From Saturnia japonica (Eukaryota; Arthropoda; Insecta; Lepidoptera; Saturniidae): a stretch of 64,000 nt of DNA. The notes below the pieces were generated by a model that ran no database searches, was not told the DNA's origin, and was given only the letters and a program-made list of their open reading frames with translations. The stretch covers positions 9,424,001-9,488,000 of the forward strand of contig CM065322.1 of assembly GCA_033032175.1 (NCBI GenBank), written 5' to 3'. The stretch's first letter is position 1. Each line of letters starts with the position of its first letter. The translations under genes were made by a program, and so were the position numbers. Positions 1-11,364 of the stretch are shown here, piece after piece.

Positions 1-469
1 GATTACTTTAAATTTGTTGATTACGTTTTTAAAATTTATATAGCATTACTTAGCGTAGATAATATGTATACATTTTTTTTAAATTAATTTGAAGCCAAAA
101 TAGGAGTGCTACTAAAAATAATTATTTTTCTTACTTGATTTATGTATCACATAAAAGCAGTGTATAGTTTATTAATAATTAGGTATTTTATTATTATTAC
201 TATAGTATGGGGTCTAATCTTTTCAAACATTACAAAATAAATCGAAAAATAAATAAAAATGGAATTAGCTATAGATGATTATTTTGCTATTGTTTAAAAA
301 TACCTAAATTTAATTAATTAAACTGTTCAATCTCAATCCTCTAATCTAACCCTCCTCTTCCTTCCACAACAGAAACACACGCGCTGGGTTTCAGAGTCAC
401 GTTTACGGTAACCTCCGTCTCGGCACTAACTAAAAAGTTCTCTATGACTTATCTTTGTCTTACATACCG

Positions 470-692
470 TGAAGCTGTGGAACCTTCCCCCGGCCGGTGT
501 ATTCCTTCCTTCTTTCGACATCGGGTCCTTTAAGCGTAACATGAAGATATATTTATGCAAGCCAAAATGACAGTAGCGACCACCGGTGGATTTAGATCTC
601 TCGGTGGTCGCCGTTGTGTTTGGACTGTGCTGGGTGTTCCACCAGGGACATTACCGTCAATGTACCGAGCTATTATTGAAAAAAAAATAAAG
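470..692 (+). repeat. 3' end of a decayed LINE (tail family F)
   Basis: Begins with a readable end of a LINE ORF2 (KLWNLPPAGV, then SFDIGSFKRN), similar to the terminal 'KLWN.LP..VF' motif of many insect LINEs. A 3' UTR follows with a GC-rich inverted motif (GACCACCGG...CTCGGTGGTC), ending in an A-rich tail near 679-692. The same UTR recurs at 6345, 29345 and 40695. The 67-residue ORF at 555 is part of this repeat, not a gene. Confidence 0.55.
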
Positions 693-1339
693 ATTTTTTT
701 TTTAATCCTGGGAAAACTTTGTATGTCACCTAACGGGGATTTTCGTGTTATTATCTGACGTTAACAATTTAGGTGACGGCAGCCCTATTCTGGAGTAATG
801 TAGTTTCCTATTAAAGAAATAATTTTTAGAATAATGATTCTACATAATGATGTAGTTCAAGAGATTTACCTCCTAGAAATATACTCACAAACACAACCTC
901 TTTATATTAATAGAATTGTTCTAGATAAACAGGGAAAAAAGTTATTATTACACTGTATTTATTTAATCATCAGGTATGACATAAGTCTGACCTAGTAATG
1001 ACAAGTGCGATAGTGTTGCAGCACTGCACAGCTATGGACGGGAAAGGAGTTACGTTTCTTGTCACGTATACGTTATTGCAGTGTAATCTTAGCCGTTCAA
1101 CGAGTTAGTTGAGCTAAAACCCACTCGTACAAATTTATGGCGCGCGAATTAAAAAAAAATGCTTTCGCCACTTTCGACCGTCATTAAACGGGAATTAAAA
1201 TTTTTGTTGCATAAGTGACACATCGATACATTATGTAAATGGCAAAATAAATGTGTTCGATAAGCGAAAATAATAATCGAATATTAAAATAGTTTTTTTT
1301 TTGTGTGCTCTTTAAGCGTTTATTGTTCAAGACGCGATA

Positions 1340-1520
1340 ATGTGTAGGATAACTTTACACGTGTTCGTATTCCTTGTCCTTTTCTCGCATCTGTTTTGGG
1401 ATGCGAGATGTCAGGAGTTGCCTTTCGAATTACCAGTGCAATTAGTTGGGTTCCCGTTTATTGTAGGTAGTGTTAAGCTGACAAACTTTATAAAGAAGCT
1501 CTCTTATTCACTGAGTCCAG
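1340..1520 (+). CDS. DM4/12-family secreted protein, exon 1 (signal peptide)
   Basis: First coding exon of a three-exon gene (1340-1520, 7535-7727, 17901-18042; 171 residues). It encodes residues 1-60 plus one base of codon 61. Residues 4-20 are a strong hydrophobic run (ITLHVFVFLVLFSHLFW) after a short Met-Cys-Arg start, as expected of a signal peptide, with likely cleavage near residues 22-25. The ATG at 1340 is the start that gives this leader. The exon ends CAG|GTTTGT at 1520/1521, leaving phase 1, which fits the acceptor at 7534 exactly. The mature protein is small and basic with four cysteines (97, 103, 154, 163), the pattern of the insect-specific DM4/12 domain (Pfam DM4_12). Known of the family: secreted insect proteins, function unknown. 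An extra small exon in the long introns cannot be excluded. No clear TATA box was seen upstream. Confidence 0.72.
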
Positions 1521-1713
1521 GTTTGTTTGTTTATTTTATTTTGTTTTCTTACAACTCTTACGTAATAATTTTCTGATGAGTATTAAAATGTGAAATCTAT
1601 AAAATACTAAAAATATTCAGTGGGTAAAATTAGTTAACACTATTACATGTACCATAGTAATTTTTGGCCAGTACGTACGTTAGTGATTTTGGAATTTGGA
1701 AATACAGAATTTA

Positions 1714-2072
1714 TCTATAATATTACAATTAATAAAATTTAAGTGTCTGTTTGTAATAGTAAAATAATAGCTTTTTACTAAATGCATATCAAAGTATATA
1801 CTGTAGCTATAACAAAAAAAAAAAACATTTTTTTTTTAATTTTTGTCTGTCTTTCTGTTTGTTCCCGGTAATCTCCGAAACGGTTAAACCGATTTTGACA
1901 GGATTTTCACTGGCAATAACTGATGTTATATGGTGTTATTTAGGCGACTTTTATTTTTGAATAATAATTAGGGTTCCGCGAAAATAATAAAAAAAAATCT
2001 ATAATAATAAGCGGCGGGCGTCCGCCGTGGGTGGAAGCGGGGTGACCACAATACCGACACGGGAACAGCTAA
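1714..2072 (+). mobile_element. Non-autonomous Helitron, family H
   Basis: Starts TCTATAATATTACAATTAAT and ends CAGCTAA (a CTRR end). Interior landmarks GTGTCTGTTTGTAAT, AAATGCATATCAAAGTATATAC and GGTAATCTCCGAAACGGTTA are shared with the copies at 5553-6068 (opposite strand) and 30129-30657. It carries no protein and has an internal GC-rich segment near 2010-2040. Confidence 0.55.
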
Positions 2073-2620
2073 TATTATTTTAAAGAAATAAAGTTTACGA
2101 ATGTGTTACTGATACGATTCTAAAAAAAAAATACTGTATTTTTTTTTAAAGATTAAGTTCCCATTGCATTAATGACGATAATAATTTTTCTACATTACCG
2201 CTGGTAAACTGGAAGATAATGATTTATAACATAAAGCTCGCCAGTGTACAAATTAAAAGTGCTTTATAGTAGGTACTTATTAATTCATTCATTCATAGCA
2301 AGCTTACATCCAGGGTGATGATTAAACTATTATAAGTTTTTATTAAATTTATCTCTTCTAATAACGAGGCCTGGGTGGTTAATTGTCAGATTAATAACTG
2401 TTTCGTAGTTCTACAACAAAAAAGAAACGTTTGTTTTTAATTGTTAATGAATATTTGAAATATAAAATCTGACACTAATCTTGAAAAAGAAGAAAAAAAA
2501 GTGAAATGTTAGTAACTGAAACAATAAAAGAGGTGCGATCGAGCCCTTAGCCCGATTGTTATTAGCCTATAAGAAAAAAATGTGCTAAACAAATATTAAA
2601 AAAGCGACACTAAAAAGAGA

Positions 2621-2623
<3 letters not shown>

Positions 2624-2655
<32 letters not shown>

Positions 2656-2870
2656 CTGACTACACTGTTAGCCTTAGGGCCCTATCGTCAAACAGAGCCG
2701 CTGCGGCTTTTACAGCTTCACCGACTTGGGGCGAGCGCTTAGGGCACTCAGCCGCGAAAGTTTGTGACGACCCGCACGAGGGTGCCAGAGTGGCCGAACC
2801 TCGGCTCGGGCGGTCGTCGCGAATGCGAAAAAGTCGCGATCTAACTAATTCCCTAATCTTATGAGAATTC
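2624..2870 (-). repeat. Poly(A)-tailed retroposon 3' end (family E)
   Basis: On the minus strand the element ends in 28 uninterrupted A (T run 2624-2651), preceded by the family E end (GCTGTAAAAGCCGC...CTAAGGCTAACAGTGTAGTCAG). The long pure tail suggests a fairly recent insertion. Related ends lie at 13210, 27130, 39150, 42212, 43140 and 59915. The parent element was not identified; it is probably a LINE or SINE. Confidence 0.6.
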
Positions 2871-3449
2871 GAGCTAACTAATATATACTCATATGCACGT
2901 TCCCCTCCTCCTGGGAGGAAGGAAGGAACCGTGCGTATGTGTATTCAGTAATCGGAATGGTTTTTCTACACTAACTAGCGCAATAGTCTAACTAGCGCAA
3001 AAAAAAGAAAAAAAAAGGTCCCTTACAGAACCTATGTACCTGTGTGGTGTGCACGTGTGTGTGTTCATACGTGTGTAATGTTGTGTGTGGGTAACTAAGT
3101 GTTGCACGTATAGTGTCACTTTGTATCGCGCGGGCGGCTGCCTGACCCAAGGGCTTCACACCGAAACAAAAAAGAGACAAACAGACACATCTATACTTAT
3201 AGAATATGGCCTGCGAGAGAACGAGATAGAATACATTATACAGTGCTTCCTATTATCTCAGTCTTCTCTTTGTACGTGTTTGTGCGCCTGCTTATTACGA
3301 AGCCTTGGGGAATTTTATAATTATGAATTAATATTTTTATGTATATTGAAGGTTTTACTTCTACCGCGTGTGAACTGCTGCACACATGTTTTTTACATCA
3401 CTTTTGTTTCATCAACCTCTTGTAATAAAAAATATCTTTAAACGATTTA

Positions 3450-3700
3450 AAAAAAAGACGGTGATTACTTAATTCGAATGTATATTTTTTTCTTTTATTG
3501 ATGTTCTGCCATAACTTCTTTGTTTACAAACCGATTTAAATGATTCTTTTTTGTTGGGTAGGAAATACCTCAATGGTGGTCCCATTTTAATTTTATTGGC
3601 ATTGAACTTTCAACTTCAAAGATACACTGGGGAACTCTTCATAATGATTGCAGTTGGTTTTCATTTTGTTAGAAATTGTCTTGTTCATATTTACACTTAT
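3450..3700 (+). repeat. Dispersed repeat family D
   Basis: Shares ATTCGAATGTATATTTTT, CCATAACTTCTTTGTTTA, CCGATTTAAATGATTCTTTT and GGTGGTCCCATTTTAATTT with copies at 21801, 37405, 38815, 44180 and 47058. The ORF at 3551 is within it and is not considered a gene. Class unknown. Confidence 0.55.
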
Positions 3701-4019
3701 TTGTGGTCGCGGAATATCTCAGTGTTTACAGAACATACACATAATTTTCTATAATACAACACTTGGGGCTCATTTCGTGTACCATAAATACGCATAACGA
3801 GTAAAGTTTAAATTAAAAACAAAGTAGGTAGTTAATTCGTGCAATTTTCTCACCGCGATGTTTCTCGTCACGAGATTGTGTATACATTTATATAATAATT
3901 GTATCATTTTGAAATGGAATATGTATTCCTTTATATAATACCTACTCTACTAGCTACAAGACGTGGTTTCATTTTGAATTACTGATACAAAGCTTATAGT
4001 CATTATCATCATGATCTTA

Positions 4020-4190
4020 GCAGAAAGACGACCACTGCTTTACGTATGCCACTCCCAATAATCGCCACAATGAGCGTTCCTGCGCTGCTTGCATCAAGCG
4101 GCTTCCTGCAACTTTTACCAGGTCGTCGGTCTACCTTGTGGCGAGTCTGCCCACGTTGCGTCTACCGGTACGAGTCCGCCCGAGCAATTC
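4020..4190 (-). pseudogene. C-terminal remnant of a LINE reverse-transcriptase ORF
   Basis: Minus-strand translation reads TDDLVKVAGSRLMQAAQERS and then WRLLGVAYVKQWSSF before the stop, the typical end of a lepidopteran LINE ORF2 (R..WTDD..K.AG..W...A.DR..W...G...V.QW). One in-frame stop precedes TDD. ATCATGATGATA-like DNA follows the stop, a common 3' tail of such elements. The ORF read on the plus strand (4046-4297) is a shadow. Confidence 0.65.
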
Positions 4191-4480
4191 TTAGAGCTAT
4201 GTCAGATAATTTGGTTCTTATGCGTAACTTCGGCGTAAACAATATTTTTCGTTTATTTTTCTTGTGGTATAAATTGACGGACATAATTTACTTCTGAATA
4301 TGCATAATTTACTATGCTACGCAGACCTGAAAGTTGATTTTACCCCATAGGTATTATTATCTCATTTATTAATTACTAGTGCTGTTCCCAAGGCTTCGCT
4401 CGCGTCATGAGTTGAGTTATGTCCCATTGTAATTCAATTACTAAATGTCAATAATCATATATCTATCTTCAAAACTTACT

Positions 4481-4646
4481 AATTTGGTGAAAAAATTGTT
4501 GGAGCGAGAATCAATATAGCCTTAGAAGGCGGTTTGGACAGCGTCATCTGAATTGAATTTTTATCCTTGCAAGAAATTGCTCAAATTCCGAAAAAAGTGG
4601 TAATCTGTTGGAGCAAGGTCCGGGGAGTATGGTGGGTGACGGAGAT
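4481..4646 (-). pseudogene. Mariner-type transposase C-terminal remnant
   Basis: The minus strand reads, with a frame change near 4600, FSEFEQFLQG then KFNSDDAVQTAF, GYIDSRSNNFF and TKL, the region after the third catalytic acid of mariner transposases (FF..LE..L.GK.F.....V......). It includes an in-frame stop (QG*K). The DNA just upstream in that orientation resembles the 'HPPYSPDLAP' segment in a broken frame. Only about 165 bp remain and no inverted repeats were recognised. Dead element. Confidence 0.65.
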
Positions 4647-5552
4647 ATATATTACATGTACACACATAACTACAAATTTATTAATATAGATAGATTAACC
4701 AATGCTCTTGCATTATTACGCCCGTTTCCAGTAATCTTATGTAACCACTGTTTTTGCTACTGAAGATAGAAAAATATGTCTGCTGGTAAGCATTTGCATG
4801 AACTAGATATCCGAAGATACGATAATGAAATGCAAAAGCTTCTATCTATCTATCGTCTGTAAGCAAAAACACAGGTTAGATAGGTTATTGAAAACAGCTG
4901 GAAGTCAAGTTGGCATAACTATTTCCATATTTATAATCCAAATATAACCGTGGTTATTTAACACTCTCGCCTGGTGCATAATTGATGACTGCAACATATT
5001 AATCACTGTGGTCTATGCATCAGCCTGCCGCATTAATGTATCGAACTGGATACGAACGAGTGCGGCCTATTTATTAGTTGAAACGTAACATAAATACGAA
5101 ATTATGCAGTAACAATTTATTGTATATAATGTATTTTGTTGATTAATGTTTTTTTTTTGTTATTTGTATTTCCATTAGTATGAATTCATTTCCATTCCAT
5201 ATATTGGAGTTGTGCATAAACATTCTTGAGCATCACTAAAGAACACTATTGGATAGTTTGAGATTGTTCTACCTTTGTTATAATCTTTCGACTTTAAAAC
5301 GAAAATTAATTCGTAATATTTTTTATTGATATTTTTTGGTTAAATAATGAGCTGTTTGGAAGATGGCAGGTAGTTATAACAATTATGAGTATAAAAGTTA
5401 AACCAATCTTTAAAATAAATTGTTGGAAATCAAATTTAGATTTTTGTCTTATTCGGCAAATTTCTGTAACTTAATATTAAAACAATTTCTAATTAGACAT
5501 TTAACTGTCAAGGCTTTGAGTTTACTATAAAAGTTAAATCATATTTTGAAAC

Positions 5553-6068
5553 AAGCTGTGCCCGTGGTTTCGCTCACGTGGACTACAGATTGCCCGCGCG
5601 AATCTTGCTCCCCCGCTCTCGGCTATTTTAAAGACAAAAATGCTCATTGTGGGTGTTCATTAGAAAATAGATGTATACACACCCGGCCTTTCTTGTAGGT
5701 CTTTTTAATGCCTCAATTATGTAGTACATCAATTTACTATATCTTTTATGATTTACTCAGCGTAAGCTAATTTAAGCGCCCGAATTGATTCACCATGACC
5801 AGTTTGTTTTATTTGTGCGGAACTCTATTTCTTTTTCTAAAATAACAGTAGCCTAAGTTACTCCCTATATCATCAGCTATATATCAGTGAATGTCCCGTC
5901 AAAATCGGTTCAACCGTTTCGGAGATTACCCGGAACACACAGACAGACAGACAAAAAATTTAAAAATGGACTTTTTGTTAAAGGTATCGAATAAATTTTT
6001 ATATAAATTTAGTAAAAAACTGTTATTTAGACTTTACAAACAAACACTTCAATTTTATTAATAGTATA
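5553..6068 (-). mobile_element. Non-autonomous Helitron, family H
   Basis: Opposite-strand copy of the family at 30129-30657. Its 3' terminus (AAGCTGTGCCCGTGGTTTCG read on +) lies at 5553 and its 5' terminus (CTTCAATTTTATTAATAGTATA on +) near 6068. It keeps the microsatellite-like CAGACAGACAGACA near 5940-5953. Confidence 0.55.
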
Positions 6069-6109
6069 CATTAAAATTAACTTTATATCTACTCAAAATT
6101 ATTTATTTT

Positions 6110-6214
6110 GGCTCTGCGAAGGTAATTATGAATTTCAAAGCTACAACTGGTACAGCGGTTCGGAAAACATTTTTGTTGATAAGAAGAAACGGCAAGAAGC
6201 TCCACCGGCTTGCC
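6110..6214 (-). repeat. LINE 3' UTR fragment ('TTCTTGCCG' type)
   Basis: On the minus strand it contains CTTCTTGCCGTTTCTTCTTA and TTTTCCGAACCGCTG. The copy at 21351 has the corresponding TTCTTGCCGGTTTTTCTCG and TTTTCCGAACTGGCG. Such 3' UTRs belong to CR1-like LINEs in Lepidoptera (from memory). Confidence 0.4.
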
Positions 6215-6344
6215 AATAGCAAATTCGGCTTATGTTTGGTATATTATGTATATAGTACCTAATATGAACTTGCGATTTTGAAGTCGATGTTTAGCCATTT
6301 CTGCTCTAGCGAAAAACGTTATTATATAGTTTGTCGTACTTTGC

Positions 6345-6560
6345 CGTACTGGTAAGCTGTGGAAATGTCTCCTGGTCAGGGTGTTCTTTCTATAACAAAG
6401 AGTCCCTATAACATAGTGTGATGAGAAATTTGAGCAGACCTACATGTTAGCGACAACTGGCGACGGTTTTCAGATCCCTCGGTGGTCGCCGATGTTGTTG
6501 GATTACACTTTGCTTATAGTACTCAGGTTCAATCCCGTCACTTCGCCGTGTTACGATAAA
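6345..6560 (+). repeat. 3' end of a decayed LINE (tail family F)
   Basis: Reads TGKLWK at its start, then the GC-rich UTR (CGACAACTGGCGACGG...CCCTCGGTGGTCGCCG) found also at 470-692, in the same orientation. Confidence 0.5.
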
Positions 6561-6611
6561 ACAAATAAGACGCCGGCTCGTCAATATAAACTTAAAAATA
6601 ATTATAATAGG

Positions 6612-6833
6612 TTATGCTCGCAGCTTCGCTCGTGCCTAGTTTGAAAAATACAATTCATATATAATTTCTCCATGCAAGTTTTGAACCCACGTTACATACC
6701 TTTATGGGTTAAATTTTCAAAAAACCGTTCTTAGCGGATGCTTACGTCATAATAACCATCATAATCCGTGCAGGGGCTTGAGCTTAGTGTTGATAGATCA
6801 GTCAGTCAGTCAGTCACGGTTTCCTTTTATATA
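6612..6833 (+). repeat. Retroposon tail, family J
   Basis: Contains TTCTTAGCGGATGCTTACGTCAT and ends in a (GTCA)n tract followed by TTTATATAT, matching the ends of the longer copies at 31200-31806 and 61960-62608. It abuts the Helitron at 6834 with no gap. Confidence 0.45.
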
Positions 6834-7461
6834 TCTATTATACTAACATAATAAAGCGGAAGTTTTTTTGTTTAAGCACGCTAATCTCTGGAACCACCAG
6901 TCGGATTTGAAAAATTATTTTTGTATATGATAGCCAAATTCACGAGGAATAGAGTTATAGGCTATCTAATATTCGATTACAATTATCAGCTAGCCTTAAA
7001 TATTGATTTTTGTTTAGTATGTGGGAGGTGGAAGTGTTCCCGTAGTGCTTTATTCGCGTGCTCTGGTGTAATGGTTAATGATATGTTAATACAATGTTTT
7101 AAAAAAATATTGGCCCGTAATACCTATATTTAAAAATGTTCGCAATAGCATATGCCTATTTCTTATGCATAAGCTACAATAAGTTATTTTATGATAAAAA
7201 TTTGTTAAATATTAACAAGTGATATATAAGCATTATTTTTAGGCATATCATATTAATTAATCCTTATGAACAAAACCTTCTTCACCATAAATATAATTTT
7301 ATGAAGTTAAACTTTGCCCTTTATAGCATGTTGTATTGGGACAAAGAGTTTAAGAGCAAATAATTTGCCCTTACGAGTAGTGATTATAATGGGCTACATG
7401 GGTACGTTAGCGATGTTAGTCGTATAAATTTAACACGGATAAAACCGTGGGGCACTGCTAG
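6834..7461 (+). mobile_element. Non-autonomous Helitron, family A
   Basis: Begins TCTATTATACTAACATAATA and ends ACCGTGGGGCACTGCTAG, followed by T. This gives the TC start, CTAG end and GC-rich subterminal hairpin (ACGGATAAAACCGT). Contains the motif AAGCACGCTAATCTCTGGAA typical of this lepidopteran family. It lies 60 bp before exon 2 of the DM4/12 gene. Confidence 0.7.
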
Positions 7462-7534
7462 TATTTAGATAAAATGTTAGACAATAGTATATCTGTTTTT
7501 AATTAAATTAATGATTAAATAATGTATCTTACAG

Positions 7535-7727
7535 CTACCTATCGTTCACGTAATCGTCGCGAGCTAGCTGGTGAGCCGGTTGAGCCCTTCGACGTCCTCG
7601 AAGTGGAGAAGTACATAGTAGGGGAGTTTGGAGCCAAAGCGTGCGTGTTTGAGCGTGTTTGTGCGCATTACGCAACAAGGGCACGCAAGCAACCGCGACC
7701 GCAACTCGACTGGCCCGATGTATTCAG
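7535..7727 (+). CDS. DM4/12-family secreted protein, exon 2
   Basis: Middle exon, bounded by acceptor CTTACAG (ends 7534) and donor CAG|GTAAAA (7727/7728). The split codon g|ct joins exon 1 in frame (Ala61), and the exon ends in phase 2. It carries residues 61-124 and most of codon 125. Visible features are the basic RSRNRRE stretch, a predicted helix LEVEKYIVGEFG, then the pair C97 and C103 in ACVFERVC, which is the 'G.+AC.+R.+C' core of DM4/12 domains. Base composition (about 56% GC) stands far above the surrounding intron. The frame read straight through from 7522 is only an ORF artefact, because 7522-7534 is the intron end. Confidence 0.8.
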
Positions 7728-7944
7728 GTAAAAGTTTTGCACCCACGTACCTTCTATTTTTTAATAAAACAATTTAATTATAATGTTGTTGATTATATAT
7801 TTAGACATTCTATTCACAAGGGGTTGGAAATCGGGGAAAACTGTTGTATGAAAATTGTCACCAAGCACCTATACCTACCTAGCTTTATAGGCTAATGAAC
7901 ATATATGTTTATTTCTTATTTAAGAATGAAATGTAGTGTTTTTT

Positions 7945-8225
7945 TATACAAATAAGGTGGCATACAAGCATGTGGCCCGACTGATGGTAAACGGCTACCG
8001 TAACCTATGGACGCTTGAATACCGTAGATGTCACTAGCGCATTGTCGACCTTGAACCCCCTCCCCAAGGAGGTCTGGAAACCTTACTCATCGTAGGACCA
8101 CAACGCAAGGTTATTTGGCTGCGATCTTCCTTAGGGTGGAAATATTCCACCAGTCGAGCTGCTCCAAGTAGAGAGAAATATGTAAAAATATTCTTTGTGC
8201 CTTACCTCTTTTTGTACCTGTATAA
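7945..8225 (-). repeat. SINE-like element, minus-strand copy (family S)
   Basis: Reverse-complement counterpart of 62803-63065. Shared blocks are ATTTCTCTCTACTTGG, TCGACTGGTGGAAT, GCGTCCATAGG and GGTAGCCGTTTACCATCA on the minus strand. The homology continues to about 8215 (GAGGTAAGGCACAAAGA versus GAGGTAGGGTACAGAGA), which matters for dating the duplication that starts at 8182. Confidence 0.6.
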
Positions 8226-9573
8226 TTGGTCACTGGCCAACCATTTTAATAAATAGACTAGCTGTGCCCGCGGCTTCGCTCACATGAACTACAGAATGCC
8301 GTCAATCGGATACACACACATGCAAATCTTGCTGTATTCGCTCCCGGCTAACTAAAACTTAAACTAGCTGACCTTCGCAGACGTTGTTCTGCCCTTTCCG
8401 ATAGTTAATGGCTCGATCACAGTGCCATCTATCGGATTCTAATATATCTATAAACCATCATCTCGATAAAACAAAAATATTATATGTATATGAATTCAAT
8501 CCGTCAAGTCTTTCAGAACTTACCCGATCACTAACAGAGAGGCACATAAGATTTTTTTTTAGTTCTGTCTGTACAATTAATTTTTTGTTCGATAAACATG
8601 CTATATGAACGATACTGATGAGGAATATGCCATTAATTTTATTTTGACTGTCTGTGTGTCTCTTTGTATGTCCAGATTTAACTCAAAAACGGCTTGACCG
8701 ATTGTTATGAAATCTTGTACAAGGGATGGTTATGTCATTAGTCAATTGATAGAATATAAGACATTTCAATATTACTTTTAGAATAATAGTAGAAAAAAAT
8801 ATTTGTAAAAAACTATTTTCTTTTACTCTTTAGGTTATAAGGATAGTCAAAAAAAATTAAAAAAAAATTACGAAATGTAATTTGTATTAATTATTAACCG
8901 CTTTTTGATAAAAATTTGGGGCGGGATGCATACGTGATTTCATAATTAATAGGCTAGAGAAATCATCAACAATAATATCAGAGATATGTAAAAAAAATTT
9001 TTTCATAATTCCTCAACCAACTTTGATGAAAATTGTACACGGGAAGTACATGTCTTCAGCAATTGATATGCTATATGAACTGTCAGTATAAATTTATAAA
9101 TAAATAAATCAGTATAGAAATAAAATTACGGGATGAAAATAACCACTGCGTAATATCAAACGCGTGCGGAGCCATGGGCATACCGCTAGTGTTTTAATAA
9201 AGCTGTTGTTGTGGTACATGATAAGTACATTGGATTTGAAAAATCAATGTTAAGAATAAGTAATAATAGAAATAGTAATTTCACGCATGTATAGCTCCTG
9301 GTGCAAGCACGTTGGCGAGATATAAGAATTAGACCGATCGTCAACTGTCTGCCAAAGAGTTTGCTAAATTAGGATGACCTTGACACCGTCCATCCATTGC
9401 TTTCTAGAAATATTTCATAATGCTAGCCAAAATAAACTTTTCAATGGCACGTCCAATTGTTTAAAGTGTGATTGAGGTCAGTATTCGTTTTGTGACGGCA
9501 GGGCACTATGAAACAGTGCAATGGGGACATTGATGTAACAGTGGTCAGTGGCCATGCAATCGGCGAGTTATGG
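8182..9573 (+). repeat. 1.39-kb duplicated segment, donor copy
   Basis: Aligns without gaps to 11361-12752 (constant offset 3179) with about nine visible base differences in 1392. It carries the last part of the SINE, a Helitron terminus (CTAGCTGTGCCCGCGGCTTC at 8258) and a family C Helitron ending CATACCGCTAG at 9189. Identical 66-residue ORFs (8408 and 11587) are by-products, not genes. This copy keeps the whole SINE at its left edge, so it is the likely source. Confidence 0.85.
8365..9189 (+). mobile_element. Helitron-like element, family C
   Basis: Ends ACGCGTGCGGAGCCATGGGC-ATACCGCTAG, the same 3' terminus as 9720-10203. The interior holds a repeated 'CCGATTNTTATGAAATNTTGT' motif. The left limit is uncertain; I place it at the CTTCGCAGACG motif. 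No Rep/helicase coding sequence. Confidence 0.5.
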
Positions 9574-9719
9574 ACTCCCGTTCACTTAAATTACTTACAC
9601 GTTTAATGCGTAAAGTTAAATAAAATTCTACAATAATTAATTCGTAAATCTTAGTTCCATATTTCTTATCAATGTAACTATGTTAATAAATCTATAGTCC
9701 TGTATGTACTTTTACTATT

Positions 9720-10203
9720 TTTCCAAAATTTCCCGATAGGCACACTAATGAACGATACTGACCACAAATATGTAAATTTAAAATTAAAAACTCAAATATA
9801 GCTAGACCGATTCTTATGAAATTTTGTAAACTGGATGCTTATGTCATTGATCAATTAATAGTGTATAAGAAATTTCAATATTACCTTTAAAAATCCTAAA
9901 AAAATACAATAAAATCTATTTTCATTAATTCTTGACCGATTCTGATCAAACTTTGTAGATGAGAAAGTATACATCATAATTGAGAGGCTATAAGAATCTT
10001 TAATAATGCATTACAAATGGTAAAATAGAATAATATTTGTTAACCGACTTTGATGAAAATTGTAGGTACTTGGGAAATATACGCCATTCCTCAGTTGATA
10101 CGGCTTATGGAATTGTCAACAATACAAGTAAACATAAAATTGCGGGATGTAAACAATTACTACGTTGTAACAAACGCATGCGGAGCCGCGGGCACACCGC
10201 TAG
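9720..10203 (+). mobile_element. Helitron-like element, family C (diverged copy)
   Basis: Diverged relative of 8505-9189: AACGATACTGA, TAGACCGATTCTTATGAAAT, TTGATGAAAATTGTA and the terminus GGAGCCGCGGGCACACCGCTAG (CTAG at 10200-10203). The family A Helitron begins immediately after. Confidence 0.55.
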
Positions 10204-10486
10204 TAATATTATAAAACTCAAGAAATTGTTTGTTTGAACGCGCTAACATCTGAAACTACCAATTAGGTTTCAAAATTATTTTTGAATTTTGTAGCCTATT
10301 TATTGAGCAAGGTTATACATAGTATAACATCACGCTCCGATTCTAACAAGTGGAACAGTAACTATGAACGTAACTATTAGTGAGAACAATTATGATAAGA
10401 AACGCGGGTGCGATGTCGGCGGCAGGCGGCTTGGCTGAGAGATGGTCGAATAAGTTTAACACGGGTGAAACCGTGGGCACAGCTCG
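10204..10486 (+). mobile_element. Non-autonomous Helitron, family A (short copy)
   Basis: Contains TTTGTTTGAACGCGCTAACAT and AACACGGGTGAAACCGTGGG-CACAGCTCG, a mutated CTAG end. It is directly joined to the preceding family C end. A short ORF at 10380 is within the element. Confidence 0.55.
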
Positions 10487-11250
10487 TAATTGTATATTAT
10501 GTTATAGGCAATGTATAGAATGCCTGAAGCTAGCTGGCAGTGAATCAAATAATTCATATTTTATACATTGAATAACGACTGAGAGTTTTTGTCATGTGAT
10601 GATTTTTGTTTTTTAGTTCATAAACTTATGTTATGGGGTCTTACATTATGTAATTTTGGCTGCATTTTATGTGATATAGTTTAGTTATTGTGCACAAGTT
10701 AAGAGAATCACAAATCGGTAAAAACTGGGAGAGTATTTATTTATTGTCACATCAACGACACATTCACAGAATATTACAATAACAAATACACCACAGGTTA
10801 AGGACTGTGTGAAGTATCTTTACAGATATGCACATCTTATTAAGCTGTGCCGTAGCACAACCCCAACAAAAACAAACATGAAGATCGCTACAAATAAAAT
10901 GAAATAGTGAATGATTTATATAAATTTCAGCGAAAATTCCAGAAAGAGCAATTAAAGATGTCAATATCAACATTATATTTATTAACATCGCTATGATTTA
11001 ATTATTATGTAATGATTTTCTCTTTATTTCATACATCGCCGGCTACTCTTAGGCATTCTATGGAATACCGGCATTTTATACATTGCCTATAACATATATA
11101 TGAGATTGATAAACTCTATCATCATTTGGCTGATCACCATACATTGATAGATCTAAGCTTTTTTATGGAGAAGGTTTACACATAATCCCTAAACGCGATG
11201 GATGGCGCTGTGGTCGAGAGATTACTGGAAACATCAGAACAATGTTTGCG

Positions 11251-11364
11251 GGCTAGCTAGTTTATTATACATTTTATGGTGAAAATCCATTTTTTACATC
11301 CCGTTCGTACTATTCTTGTCAACTATTGACAGTTCTGTTCATAGGTATCTTGTAGTTATTGTAA
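11251..11364 (+). repeat. 114-bp direct repeat, left of inserted block
   Basis: GGCTAGCTAGTTTATTATAC...TTGTAGTTATTGTAA, repeated at 12751-12864 with two differences. The two copies bracket the second copy of the 1.39-kb block. Confidence 0.85.

Larger units (their letters stand above)
1521..7534 (+). other. Intron 1 of the DM4/12 gene
   Basis: About 6.0 kb, GTTTGT...CTTACAG. It contains, in order, a Helitron (1714), a poly(A)-tailed retroposon end (2624), a 'GACTTCAACAAAAG' repeat (3450), a LINE terminus (4020), a mariner remnant (4481), Helitrons (5553, 6834) and LINE tails (6110, 6345). None appears to disrupt the splice sites. No further exon was recognised. Confidence 0.65.

Noticed and set aside
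3085..3441. 118-residue ORF
   Set aside because: Runs through GT-rich low-complexity DNA and is overlapped by an antisense frame; no recognisable domain.
8408..8608. 66-residue ORF identical to one at 11587-11787
   Set aside because: The identity comes from the DNA duplication of a Helitron-rich block and not from selection on a protein; no motif.
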